Of a DNA stretch of 64,000 bases, positions 34,140-44,690 are shown piece after piece. Source of the stretch: Phyto melanocephala (taxonomy: Eukaryota > Arthropoda > Insecta > Diptera > Rhinophoridae); contig OW799237.1 in assembly GCA_941918925.1 (NCBI GenBank), forward strand, positions 113,254,515 to 113,318,514, in the 5' to 3' direction. How positions within the stretch are numbered: the stretch's first letter is position 1; every line of letters begins with the position of its first letter. Position numbers and translations under genes: made by a program. The notes under the pieces are model-generated. The model was not told the DNA's origin and did not search any database. It was given only the letters and a program-made list of their open reading frames with translations.

Positions 34140-34640
34140 AAAGGTGGGCGTGTCAACTTCGTTTTTCGTTATTAAAAATCCATTAATAAAATACATCTAA
34201 TAAAAGCGGAATTTCAGCATCTTATATTTTATTTTGTCAGTTTTACATCGTTTAAAATTTTAAGCGGACCAAAAAAGACACTGTGCAGTACAATTTTTTT
34301 TACATTTTGATCTAAAACCCTTTTCGTAATGTATGGATTTGAGCAATTTTTGGTAAAAGATTATTTTGTTACTCAAGAAATAGACTTGTAAAATTTTTTC
34401 CATTTCGACGTAAGAAAGACATTTTTTATGACCTACCCTTTTTTTTTACAAGTAATAACTTTCTTTTTAACACACCGTTTTAGTCTATTTTTGAAACCAA
34501 ACATTTTTGATGTTTAAAAAATATTGGCAAAATATTGTCACCAAACATTTTCTGTTCAAGCTTTATCGTGCTTTCAACAGACAGACGGACATATGGACAG
34601 ACGGACGGACGGACAGACTTACGTACGGTAAAATATTTTA
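34140..34640 (-). mobile_element. Decayed HINE-B fragment
   Basis: 'aggtgggcgtgtcaact' (34140) is an inverted ccacgccc block. 'ttatcgtgctttcaacagac' (34563 on) plus agacggacatatggacagac matches, inverted, the gtctgtccg...ttgaaagcacgat segment of the 35.7- and 38.3-kb copies. The middle resembles the fragment at 44.3-44.6 kb (cattttgatct, tcgtaatgta). Both ends are lost. Confidence 0.6.
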
Positions 34641-35655
34641 TTTTGTTGGCGGATAGACAAAAAGAGAATAAATGGAATATAGATAAAAATATCTATGATC
34701 TTAGAGTTGACTGCCTTTATAAATATTTAAATCATAACTATATCTGGTCGTTTCCATATTTTTACTGAACATGTAACAACGTCTGTGGTAACAAGTGGGT
34801 GGATGAGATAACAAGGAGGGGAACTGCTTTTGTTATCTTTACGGCAAATTTGTTCGCAATTCCGTTTGGGGCTATCTAAATTTGGATATTTAAACACTTT
34901 TTTAAAGAAGGCAATAACGACTGTTGAAAACTGGTGAAACGTAGAGTGGCCCAGCCTACATGGCCCTCTTTTGATATCAGATACAAATCTCAAAGTTTCT
35001 ATCATGCGTCACTTGATGTTGAAAAAACTCGTAAACTAACTTTGACCTGCCTCTAATAACCATTTTGCAGCTGTTAACCTTCGGAGAAGGAAGAATCTTT
35101 ATCCACGGTTTCTGCAAATGTTTGCTTGCATTTCAATTCACTCTCTCTCTCTGTCATTATTCATTCATAAATACTTGTCACGTAAAAAAATCCTCGTAGG
35201 ACACAAAAAAAGTGTCTCTGTAATGATTTTTGGCGAGTATTCATCACTTTAAACTGTCAAAATAACTCACAAATAAAAGGACCTCGAGATAATGTAAACT
35301 GTAAGTAAACGGCAAACAAATGGACAGTAAAAATACAGAAAAAGTGTGTATTTATTAGTTTATTGTGATTTTTAAAGCCAAATTCAAAATTCAGAAACGG
35401 AGGGAAATAAAATCCATTAATGGATAAGTTCGCGGCACACATTCTTATAAGTTTTGGAATGAATGTAGTTCTTAAAGCTTGACTTATAAAGGAAATATCT
35501 AACAGAATAGTTCTGTTTAGCCGATACAACTCCCAAAATTTGAGCGCTAGAAATTCAAATGTTGTTGTTCAATCTCGTAAGTTCCTACGGTTAATCCTTA
35601 AACCATTTCTTTCATCGTATTGTTCTGCTGTTATTAAGGCTTCACATTACATTTT
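34641..35655. other. Non-coding DNA
   Basis: No gene recognised. Two minus ORFs (34727-35005 and 35257-35529) are open for about 90 codons but show no domain I know. A short (ct)n run is at 35141-35152. Confidence 0.45.
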
Positions 35656-37523
35656 TATACCCGCCACCAAAAAAATGGTGGGGGTATATTCATTTTGTCA
35701 TTCCGTTTGTAACACATCGAAATATCCATTTTAGACCCCATAAAGTATATATATTCTGAATCAGGGTTTGATTTGATGACGATCTAGCTATGTCCGTCCG
35801 TCTGTCCGTCTGTCCGTCTGTTGAAAGCACGATAGAGGTCGCACCGAAAAAGCTAGGGGGCTCAAATTTTGCCAGAATCTTTCTTATAGACAAGGTTTGT
35901 TTGGTATTGAAAATGGGCTAAATCGGAATATTAGGAAGAGAGTTATAGCTCGAAAAGTAGGAGTAGGTCGAAAAAACCGTGTCCTTCGAACATCGAATAA
36001 AATGGAATTGTGTCCAAAGGCATTAACGTAGACTCATGAAACTTCATATATATATTTCCTGAGTAAAAACAATATTTTCCTACGAAAATTATCTAAATCC
36101 ATGCATTAGGAGAGGAGTTATCGATCAAAATGTACGAAAATTTATACCGCACAGTGTATTTTTCGGTATATTTAAAAACAAAAACGTCATAAAAGCAACA
36201 AAATTGGATGTAAGACTCTGAAATTTTGCACACTTTGCTTTTTGGTGAGACGCTTTTTTGACACGGAAAATCAATGTGCCACGCCCACTTTTACGCCCAC
36301 CTCCCATATAACGTTTTACCTAAAATTCATATAATTTCTCTATTAATAAAGATTTTGGAATAATAAAGGGCTATATTGAAACACCTAAGTTGTACTCATT
36401 CACAAAAATAACTTTGACACGCCTACTATAACGCCCACTTTTCACGTTATATACCGTTAATGAAATTTAAAAGCTCATAAAACCGCCAAAATTAGAGGTA
36501 TATTGATCAAATTTGCTACGTATATCCTTCTAATCAATGTAATTGTTGTGCCAAAAAGTTAACGCCTACCTCCTATATAACGGTTTATCTTAAATTCATG
36601 TAATTTCTCTATTGACAAAGTTGTTGGGAAAATAAAGGACTATATTGAAATATCTAAGTTGTATTTATTAGCAGAAACTTTATTGACACGCCTACTTTAA
36701 CGCCCACTTTCATTGAAAGACTACATTTACAAAAGCATATTAGTAGCATATCGAAGTTATAAAGGGTGGTTAAATTTTAAGGACCGATGTTGAATTTAAA
36801 TAAAACACAAATTATTTAGGAAATTATTATTATTTCTTTTTGTAATCATAATATTTGCATGGTTCAATTGTGTATTTAACAAAATATCAGCCAAATGGCC
36901 CCCCCCATCCTAGGCGCCACTCCTCTATCTGATGGTTCAAATTTTCAATGACAATGTTGATGCTCAATTGTTGGGCATGATGATGAGTCGAGGTTGACTG
37001 CTCTTTTGTCACACTATCGCAAAAACCAGCGGTGGTTCCCATTTAACGAACTAAGAAGGCATTCACAGATTTTCTAACATTTTATACAGACCTGTTTTGC
37101 AGAAATTTAAATATTTTTTACAATTCTCCCGATTGTGGACGAATTTAAACGATTATGTTGATCAAAAGAATTACGAAGTGCACAAAATGCATTTTGATTT
37201 GAACGACCATTTTTTAAAAAACCTGAATTACTTTAAAGCGTTGCTCACTTGCGTATCTTTCCACTGATCAAATTGAGTAAGTTTGAGATTGAGAAATGTC
37301 AAATGAAATGCAGAAAACAAATTTAAAGACTAGGTGTAGTTCACCTTCAACATGGGCCCTTAAAATTTAACCACCCTCTACAAAGAAAGTGATACATATT
37401 TTATTATAAAGAGATTATTCCATAATGATTAACAAAATAATAAATATTGTGCTTTAAATGTACACAAAATTGGTGGTGGGTATAAAAGATTCGGCACAGC
37501 CGAATATAGTGCTCTTACTTGTT
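35656..37523 (+). mobile_element. HINE-B element, copy 1
   Basis: It starts TATACCCGCCACCAAAAAAA, whose ggtgg-type complement recurs just inside and at the 3' end. It contains gaccccataaagtatatat, (gtccgtct)n at 35790-35820 and ttgaaagcacgatagaggtc. Further in are ccacgcccacttttacgccc from 36279, a second diverged unit from about 36549, a nested mariner remnant, and the end ggtgggtataaaagattcgg. The hairpin ATTCGGC-ACA-GCCGAAT is at 37489-37505, followed by gtgctcttacttgtt. This is the INE-1-like layout, with no coding capacity. ORFs at 35690-35893 and 36125-36307 are antisense to it. Confidence 0.9.
36762..37378 (-). mobile_element. Nested mariner-like remnant in HINE-B copy 1
   Basis: The ends are inverted repeats of about 33 bp (aagggtggttaaattttaag against gagggtggttaaattttaag), each flanked by TA (36760-36761 and 37379-37380). 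On the minus strand two short stretches of transposase survive: KEQSTSTHHHAQQLSINIVI, and near the C terminus IEEWRLGWGGPFG, then YFVKYTIEPCKYYDYKK before stops. The second resembles the 'RGGHLxDIIFKT' tail of insect mariner-like transposases. The catalytic core is deleted. Confidence 0.8.
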
Positions 37524-38289
37524 AAAATTATATTGTTGGTGTCTGTTTAAATAATTATTTTTTTATAAATACTTTTTAAATTTTTTTTATTTTACATTTT
37601 TTAATTTATAATTTTTGTTTGCTCTTTTTTTTCTTCCTCTTCTGCTGATGCTTTTTCTTAACATTTTTCGGTTTTGTGACAGTTCCAACGTAATGTTGTA
37701 AAGATTTTTATATTTCTTGTCATAAGTTACAAATACACTTTTTTTTACATACGTCGAAAAACGTTGGAATATTTTGTTTCATCACTTTTTGATGCTAAAG
37801 GTTCTCACTAAAATCACAGAACATTAGTAAAACATGAGATGTCTCAAATCAGGCCGAACGATCTGCAGATATACTTTATGGCTACGGGATGAAATAATAA
37901 TAAGATTGAAATAAGCCTAAATTAAGTGCAAAATAGAAATTTAAGAAATGGGGCGTTGTATATAAAAATCGAGATTTCTACAAGCGCTCATAGAACTAGG
38001 TTTTGTTCGTGAGTTCGGTTTATAATCAATTATTTTTGTTGAGGCCAAAACCTTTAGTTATTTCGTACATGTAATTTGTTAAAAAAAAAACTATTAGTAT
38101 ATTGTAGTATTGTAATAATGTAGGGTGTTATATTGACGGCTGTGGCAAAAATGAAGTGCAACATTCCAAATTCAATATTAATAAATTCAAGGCTAAAAGT
38201 GCAGTTTTACTTTTTTTACAATAAATAATCATGCTTTGTACAACTTCGCTTATTTTTAATATCTTATATTATATTATCTTCTCTCTTTT
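37524..38289. other. Spacer between the two HINE-B copies
   Basis: T-rich non-coding DNA of 766 bp. No feature recognised. Confidence 0.5.
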
Positions 38290-38920
38290 TATACCCGCCA
38301 CCAAAAAAATGGTGGGGGTATATTCATTTTGTCATTCCGTTTGTAACACGTCGAAATATCCATTTTAGACCCCATAAAGTATATATATTCTGAATCAGGG
38401 TTTGATTTGATGATGATCTAGCTATGTCCGTCCGTCTGTCCGTCTGTCCGTCTGTCCGTCTGTTGAAAGCACGATAGAGGTCGCACCGAAAAAGCTAGGG
38501 GCCTCAAATTTTGCCAGAATCTTTCTTATAGACAAGGTTTGTTTGGTATTGAAAATGGGCTAAATCGGAATATTAGGAAGAGAGTTATAGCTCGAAAAGC
38601 AAGAGTAGGTCGAAAAAACCGTGTCCTTCGAACATCGAATAAAATGGAATTGTGTCCAAACGCATTAACGTAGACTCATGAAACTTCGAATATATATTTC
38701 CTGAGTAAAAACAATATTTTTCCCCAAAAATTATCTAAATCTAAGCATTAGGAGAGGAGTTATCGATCAAAATGTACGAAAATTTATACCGCACAGTGTA
38801 TTTTTCGGTATATTTAAAAACAAAAACGTCATAAAAGCAACAAAATTGGATGTACGACTCTGAAATTTTGCACACTTTGCTTTTTGGTGAGACGCTTTTT
38901 TTTAACGGAAAACCAATGTG

Positions 38921-39784
38921 CCACGCCCACTTTTACGCCCACCTCCCATATAACGTTTTACCTAAAATTCATATAATTTCTCTATTAATAAAGATTTTGG
39001 AATAATAAAGGGCTATATTGAAACACCTAAGTTGTACTCATTCGTAAAAATAACTTTGACACGCCTACTATAACGCCCACTTTTCACGTTATCTACCGTT
39101 AATTAAATTTAAAAGCTCATAAAACCGCCAAAATTAGAGGTATGTTGATCAAATTTGCTAAGTATATCCCCCTAGGCAATGTCATTACTGCGCCAGAAAA
39201 TTAAGGTGCCACGCCCACTTTTACGCCCACCTCCCATATAAAGTTTTACCTAAAATTCATATAATTTCTCTATTAATAAACATTTTGGAATAATAAAGGG
39301 CTATATTGAAACACCTAAGTTGTACTCATTTGCAAAAATAACTTTGACACGCCTACTATAACGCCCACTTTTCACGTTATCTACCGTTAATGAAATTTAA
39401 AAGCTCATTAATCCGCCAAAATTAGAGGTTTGATGATAAAATTTGCTACGTATATCCCACTAGGCAATGTCAATACTGTGCCAGAAAATTAAGGTGCCAC
39501 GCCCACTTTTACACCCACCTCCCATATAACGTTTTACCTAAAATTCATATAATTTCTCTATTAATAAAGATTTTGGAATAATAAAGGGCTATATTGAAAC
39601 ACCTAAGTTGTACTCATTCGCAAAAAAAACTTTGACAAGCCTACTATAACGCCCACTTTTCACGTTATCTACCGTTAATGAAATTTAAAAGCTCATAAAA
39701 CCGCCAAAATTAGAGGTATGATGATCAAATTTGCTACGTATATCCTTCTATTCAATGTAATTTGTTTGCTTTTGTTGTTTTGTT
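38921..39784 (+). repeat. Three 288-bp tandem units inside HINE-B
   Basis: Units start at ccacgcccacttttacgccc (38921), at 39209, and at 39497 (acgcccacttttacacccac). Spacing is exactly 288 bp twice. Each unit also holds 'cgcctactataacgcccact' and 'ttaaaagctcat'. Copy 1 has only one such unit plus a diverged one. Confidence 0.85.
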
Positions 39785-40082
39785 TTTTATACCCGCCTTC
39801 AAAAAAATGGTGGGGGTATATCCATTTTGTCATTCCGTTTGTAACACATCGAAATATCCATTTTAGGTGACACGCGCACTTTAACGCCTACGTCCCATAT
39901 AACGGTTTATCTTAAATTCATGTAATTTCTCTATTAATAAAGTTTTTGGGAAAATAAAGGACTATATTGAAATATCTTAGTTGTATTTATTAGCAGAAAC
40001 TTTATTGACATGCCTACTTTAACGCCCATTTTCATTGAAAGACTACACTTACAAAAGCATTTTAGTTGCATTCGAAGTTATA

Positions 40083-40693
40083 AAGGGTGGTTAAATTTTA
40101 TGTTGAATTTAAATAAAACATAAATTATTTAGGATATTATTATTATTTCTTTTTGTAATTATAATATTTGTATGGTTCAATTATGTATTTAACAAAATAT
40201 CGGCCAAATGCCCTCCCCCCATCCTTGGCGCCACTCCACTATCTGATGGCCCAAAATTTCAATGACAATGTTGATTCTCAATTATTGGGCATGATGATGA
40301 GGCGAGGTTGACTGCTCTTTTGCCACACTATCGCAAAAACCAGCAGTGGTTCCAATTCAACGAACTAAGAAGGCATTCACAGATTTGCTAACATTTTATA
40401 CAGACCCGTTTTGCAGAAATTTAAATATTTTTTACAATTCTCCCGATTGTGGATAAATTTGAACGATTATGTTGATCAAAAGAATTACGAACTGCACAAA
40501 ATGCATTTTGATTTAAACGCCCATTTTTATAAAAAACCTGAATAACTTTAAAGCGTTGCTGATTTGCGTATCTTTCCACGGATCAAATTGAGTAAGTTTG
40601 AGATTGAGAAATGTCAAGTGAAATGCAGAAAACAAATTTAAAAACTAGCTGTAGTTCACCTTCAACATGGGCCCTTAAAATTTAACCACCCTC
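40083..40693 (-). mobile_element. Nested mariner-like remnant in HINE-B copy 2
   Basis: This is the same insertion as in copy 1, in the same place and orientation, with TA at 40081-40082 and 40694-40695. The left end has lost 'aggaccga' after aagggtggttaaatttta. The minus-strand transposase traces are similar (cgaggttgactgctctttt). It moved with its host rather than inserting twice. Confidence 0.8.
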
Positions 40694-40838
40694 TACAAAG
40701 AAAGTGATACATATTTTATTATAAAGAGATTATTCCATAATGATTAACAAAATAATAAATATTGTGCTTTAAATGTACACAAAATTGGTGGTGGGTATAA
40801 AAGATTCGGCACAGCCGAATATAGTGCTCTTACTTGTT

Positions 40839-41226
40839 TATTTTTGCCTTGGATTTTCGGTTTAAAACATACACGCACTCATCTTCAATGCCACCACAAA
40901 AACCACTCACACAAACACATATAAATGGAAATACAAACACAAGAATTATTCCCACTTTTTTCTCACTTACTTGAACATTGTTTAGATTTCGTTTTTCTTG
41001 CTTTGTGCTCTTTTTTTTCCTTTTTTATTTCCTCTCTTTTTATAACTATTTGAGATCTAATTCCAAGAAATTTCTCTATTCATTCTAACCTTCATCCACT
41101 ATAAGCAAAGAGTGTATATGGAGTTGTCAAATTTATCAATTTTCTGTCTTCACATAGAATAATTTCGTATGTGTTAACATGGTAGGGATGTAAAAAAACT
41201 GCACAACAATAAATTATTTTTATATC
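40839..41226. other. AT-rich non-coding DNA
   Basis: Nothing recognised. Confidence 0.5.
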
Positions 41227-41390
41227 GGCGGTCAAAAGTTGTAAGGCCCTTACTAAAATAATCGTAACTTTACAGGAGAAGGTAAAAACTTAATAGAAAC
41301 TGTATTTGTAAAATGCAACTTATCTTGTTAAATTGCCTGTAAAACTGTAATTTCTGATACAATTGCATTAAATTTTTGTGCCAGGGTGTA
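41227..41390 (+). repeat. Dispersed repeat E, copy 2
   Basis: This is the counterpart of 17312-17394; weaker likeness continues to about 41390. The ORF at 41270-41572 (minus) overlaps it and is not recognisable. Confidence 0.5.
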
Positions 41391-41732
41391 TTTGTATGAA
41401 ATATATGGAAATTGCTTAAAAACTGAAATTTGTAAAAAATTCGATTTGGGACCTTTCTACCTGTGCCCATCGATATGTTAACATTTTTTAAAGATGGTCT
41501 TTGACATTTCACTGAAACACCTTGGAATATTGTATTTCGTAAATGCTCCTTAAAGGACATAATAATATACAATTTATTTTAAAATTTTGAACGCATTTTA
41601 ATTACCAATATACGTAGCTTTAGCAGAAGAAATGTTTTATTTTAACGTTTCGGTTTAAGATTATGATTGATGAATTTTAAAATATTATCCAAAAGTAATA
41701 AAAGTTCTAAATGTTTAAACTCTTTACCCAAG

Positions 41733-41905
41733 CCAAGCGTATATACAGCTTTGTCATGCCGTTTCCTAGAATTCATTTCCAACCCCATATATCTTCTGAA
41801 AGCTTATGAATACGAAAGTCGATTGAAAAATGTCCATCTCTCAGTCTCTCCGTCCGTCTGTCTGTCTGTCTGTCTGTCGGTCCGTGTGTTAGTTGAAATC
41901 AACAA
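41733..41905 (+). mobile_element. HINE-A 5' fragment
   Basis: 'cgtatatacagctttgtcat', a shortened aaccccatat block, 'aagcttatgaatacgaaagt', gtccgtctg and four gtct units (41850-41880), then gtgtgttagttgaaatcaac. Body and 3' end are absent. The ORF at 41667-41942 reads through it. Confidence 0.7.
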
Positions 41906-42069
41906 AGTGATAGCCAAGAATTTGTTGGAAAATTTAAACTAATATATAAATTTTTATACAAGCTTGAGTTTACTTTTTAGCGTTCTTATTTTACAGAGAA
42001 TTTTATTTATTGTGATAATGAATAATCTAGAAAAGTATATTTTGCCGACACTAGCTAAGGGGAATGCCT

Positions 42070-42100
42070 TGTCGAAACCCGCTACGGATTCCATCATCAG
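42070..42100 (-). other. Hammerhead-ribozyme-like core, L3 minus strand
   Basis: CTGATGA is followed by a 7-bp stem (ggaatcc / gggtttc, with two G-U pairs) closing gtagc. At the GAAA position the sequence is GACA, so the core is mutated in this copy although its stem is the best of the three. Confidence 0.35.
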
Positions 42101-42431
42101 TACTCTTTAATCAGCGATTACATGTTGTATGTAAATATCATCTATTTAACTCACAGGTTTTCAAGCTAATTGAATTCGGTTACTAATTTGTTTATTTATA
42201 TTTTTTTTTTTAAGGTTAAGTTGTTTAAATATATTTAGTTGCTTAAGCTTCTCAATCATTTTTCGACATGCCATAAATACCGGAATACAAGCCGTAATTT
42301 GAGAAGTTATTGCGGAAAAAACCGTAAATTTTTCAATTTAATTAAATATGATTTTTATCCAAGCTTAAGATCACTTTTTTGTTTCACAAATATTTGTTTT
42401 TTATTTTATAAAATTTGTATACATATTTACC

Positions 42432-42463
42432 CTGAAGAAGCTACCAATTGTTTGGTGGCAAAA
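42432..42463 (+). other. Hammerhead-ribozyme-like core, L3 plus strand
   Basis: CTGAAGA fits CUGANGA. GCTACC (42440-42445) pairs with GGTGGC (42454-42459), giving a 6-bp stem II. The next bases are AAAA where GAAA is expected. CTGAAGAAG followed by a stem and (G)AAA-TTGG is the layout I recall from Penelope-like hammerheads. Confidence 0.4.
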
Positions 42464-42530
42464 TATTGGTTACTAATAAATAATTGTATTATGAAAAAAA
42501 AAGTGATCTCAAGCTTGGATAAAAATCACA

Positions 42531-44140
42531 TATAATCAATAAAAAGATCAAGAAGTTTAGACGCTATATTATTAATTTGATAAATTTTAATAAGATGGTT
42601 CTATTTTATGGAAGGCTACTCTGTAAATTTTTCTCTGAGTGAAGCAACTACCCGAAAATTGACAGGTACATCTTTATATAGAATAAATAATGACAAGCAG
42701 TTGACTCTTAAATCCTGCTTAAGCAAATTTCATTTTGTTAGAAAACACATGTAGTTGCACCGAGTTTTGGTTATTAAATTAACATGCGTATGATTCCCTA
42801 ATAACGTAGTTTCTTTCAGAGAAGTCTAAAATTGTGCCCTAAAATTGAGGTAAATGACATTCATAATAATCATAAAAGAGCGCCAATTTAATTTTTCTTT
42901 CAGTTATGTCTGTTTTCATTTCATCTTGTTGTATGGTAAATTTCTATATCCATATGCTGCTGCTTCATTAGCAAATGTTTGTAACAAATATGAAATGTTA
43001 ATAATTTTTTTTCTTTAAAATAAAACCGCAAGTAAAATAAGACCACTGCTTTTATTTTGCTCTCATTTGTATGTCCATGAGTGTCTTTTAAATAATTAAC
43101 GAAACATGGATTAAATATTGTCCTTGTTTATTAAAACCGTAGTTGACAAATTTATTTATTATTCAAATGACTAAAAAAACATGAAAATATAAAAAATTTG
43201 TTTATAAATATGCTGGCCTAACTAAAACTAATTTCCTAGAAAATACTTGAGCAAACAAGTAATTTGTTAGTTGTTTCCACGATATTATGTTTTCAGTCAA
43301 AAACGAAAAAAAAACATTACGAAAAAGTACAGGGTTACAAGTTGTAAAATGTGATTCGATTTAAGTGAAAACCCTCATGATTTTAAAACTACCACATCAC
43401 TGGACGTAATTGTGTTTATGTATATCAATATATTAAGAAAGAATATAGAACTCATGCTTGTGAACTGCAAAGAAATTTATAGTAACAAAATTGGAAGTAG
43501 TGTTAATTCACTTATTTACTTTCAAGACTTCTAAGTAAATTTTGTAAAAGCATTAATTCTAAATGATTCCCTGAATGTAAAAAATTTGCTATAATTGATG
43601 TGCATAAAAATTAATGACATATCATGCAAAATAGCTTAAACAATTGTAAGTGTTAACAAACAAATTTTACTCATGAAACTTCAGATGCTTGTAACCAAGT
43701 ATGCATGAGTTATATGCACTTATTAGAGAGCAGAGCAGTTTATTAATAAATTCATATAAACAGACGATCTGCAAGACTCGCTAATGTTAAAATCAACCCT
43801 AATGATATTTTTTTTAAATTTTATCACTTCGTCATCAGTTAAACCCCTGCAAAAACACTTTAATGTCAAAGTTTTTTTTTTGTGGAGAGGGCAATATAGA
43901 TTGCTTGAATGAGTTGTGACAAATATTTCGAATGGAAGCGCATTTAGGAAGCCATTTAAACTATTAATTGAGAAGTGAAGAAAATGTAATTCACTTTGCC
44001 CTATTTTTAATTTATTTTGCCGGATTATCCCAAAACAATACGTACGTATGATTGTTATACAAAAACCAAATTTAATATTAATCATACGTCGCGTTTGCAG
44101 CTATTTCATGTGCATATACGTAAACTTTTAATGAAACCAT
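42531..44140. other. AT-rich non-coding DNA
   Basis: No gene recognised. The minus ORF at 43723-44085 (120 codons) is the longest ORF here that is neither low-complexity nor transposon-derived. It has no recognisable domain. Confidence 0.5.
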
Positions 44141-44690
44141 TTTATGCCCACCACCAATAAAATGTTGTGGGGATATATTCATTTTATCATTCCGACTGTA
44201 ACACATCGAAATGTCAATTTTAAACTCCATATAATATATATTTTTCAGTCCTGGAATCGTACGTAAAATTGTGTCAGTTTTATTACTTTTAAAATTCTAA
44301 GTAGACAGAAACAGACAATGTGCAGTGTAATTTTTGGACGTTTTGATCTCTAACTCCTTTCGTTATGTACAGATTTAATCAATTTAAAAAAACTTATTCT
44401 TTTTCTGGAGAAATATATTTATGAAGTTTTATTGCTCTATTTTAATGCGTTTAGACACAATCGAATTTTATTCAATGTTGGAAGAACATTGTTTTATCTT
44501 TACCTAATATACTGATTTAGAAAGAAATATTCTGGCAAAATTTGATTCCTCTAGCTTTTTCGAGCTTTTTTTCTGGGGTTTTCGAGTACTATTTATCGTG
44601 CTTTCAACAGATGGACAGACAGACAGAAAATATATACCATTGGAGGTTTTAAATGAGTATTTTGATGTGTTACAGGTTTCATACCTGATT
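44141..44690. mobile_element. Palindromic, decayed HINE-B 5' ends
   Basis: 44141-44260 is a forward family start (tatgcccaccaccaataaaa, then gttgtggggatatattcatt). From about 44290 the sequence is in reverse orientation. It includes 'cattttgatct' near 44339, 'ttatcgtgctttcaacagat' near 44592, ggacagacagacag, and an inverted start (atgagtattttgatgtgtta) near 44653-44672. No 3' hairpin is present. The arrangement repeats what is seen at 8706-8990. Confidence 0.65.

Larger units (their letters stand above)
38290..40838 (+). mobile_element. HINE-B element, copy 2, expanded and composite
   Basis: The first 630 bp are almost identical to copy 1. Three 288-bp units follow instead of one. At 39788 a second family start appears (tatacccgccttcaaaaaaa, then gggggtatatccattttgtc), but after about 85 bp it jumps straight to the late 'cacgcgcactttaacgccta' block. 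Then come the mariner remnant and the hairpin ATTCGGC-ACA-GCCGAAT at 40804-40820, ending gtgctcttacttgtt. It looks like one element joined in tandem to an internally deleted one. Confidence 0.88.
41950..42530. mobile_element. Inverted-repeat element C, two-unit form (locus L3), Penelope-like features
   Basis: The outer left arm is tttttatacaagcttgagtt (41951 on). The family core with a minus-strand hammerhead-like motif is at 42053-42115. The inner arm at 42346-42380 (gatttttatccaagcttaag) is the complement of the right arm at 42497-42527, with few mismatches. A second, plus-strand hammerhead-like motif lies between inner and right arms. Penelope-like retroelements are known to carry hammerhead motifs in rearranged, partly inverted terminal repeats. 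I saw no reverse transcriptase or GIY-YIG coding sequence, so assignment to that group is only suggestive. Confidence 0.5.

Noticed and set aside
43723..44085. 120-aa minus-strand ORF
   Set aside because: The length is notable for AT-rich DNA, but I see no domain, splice context or coding bias to support a gene.
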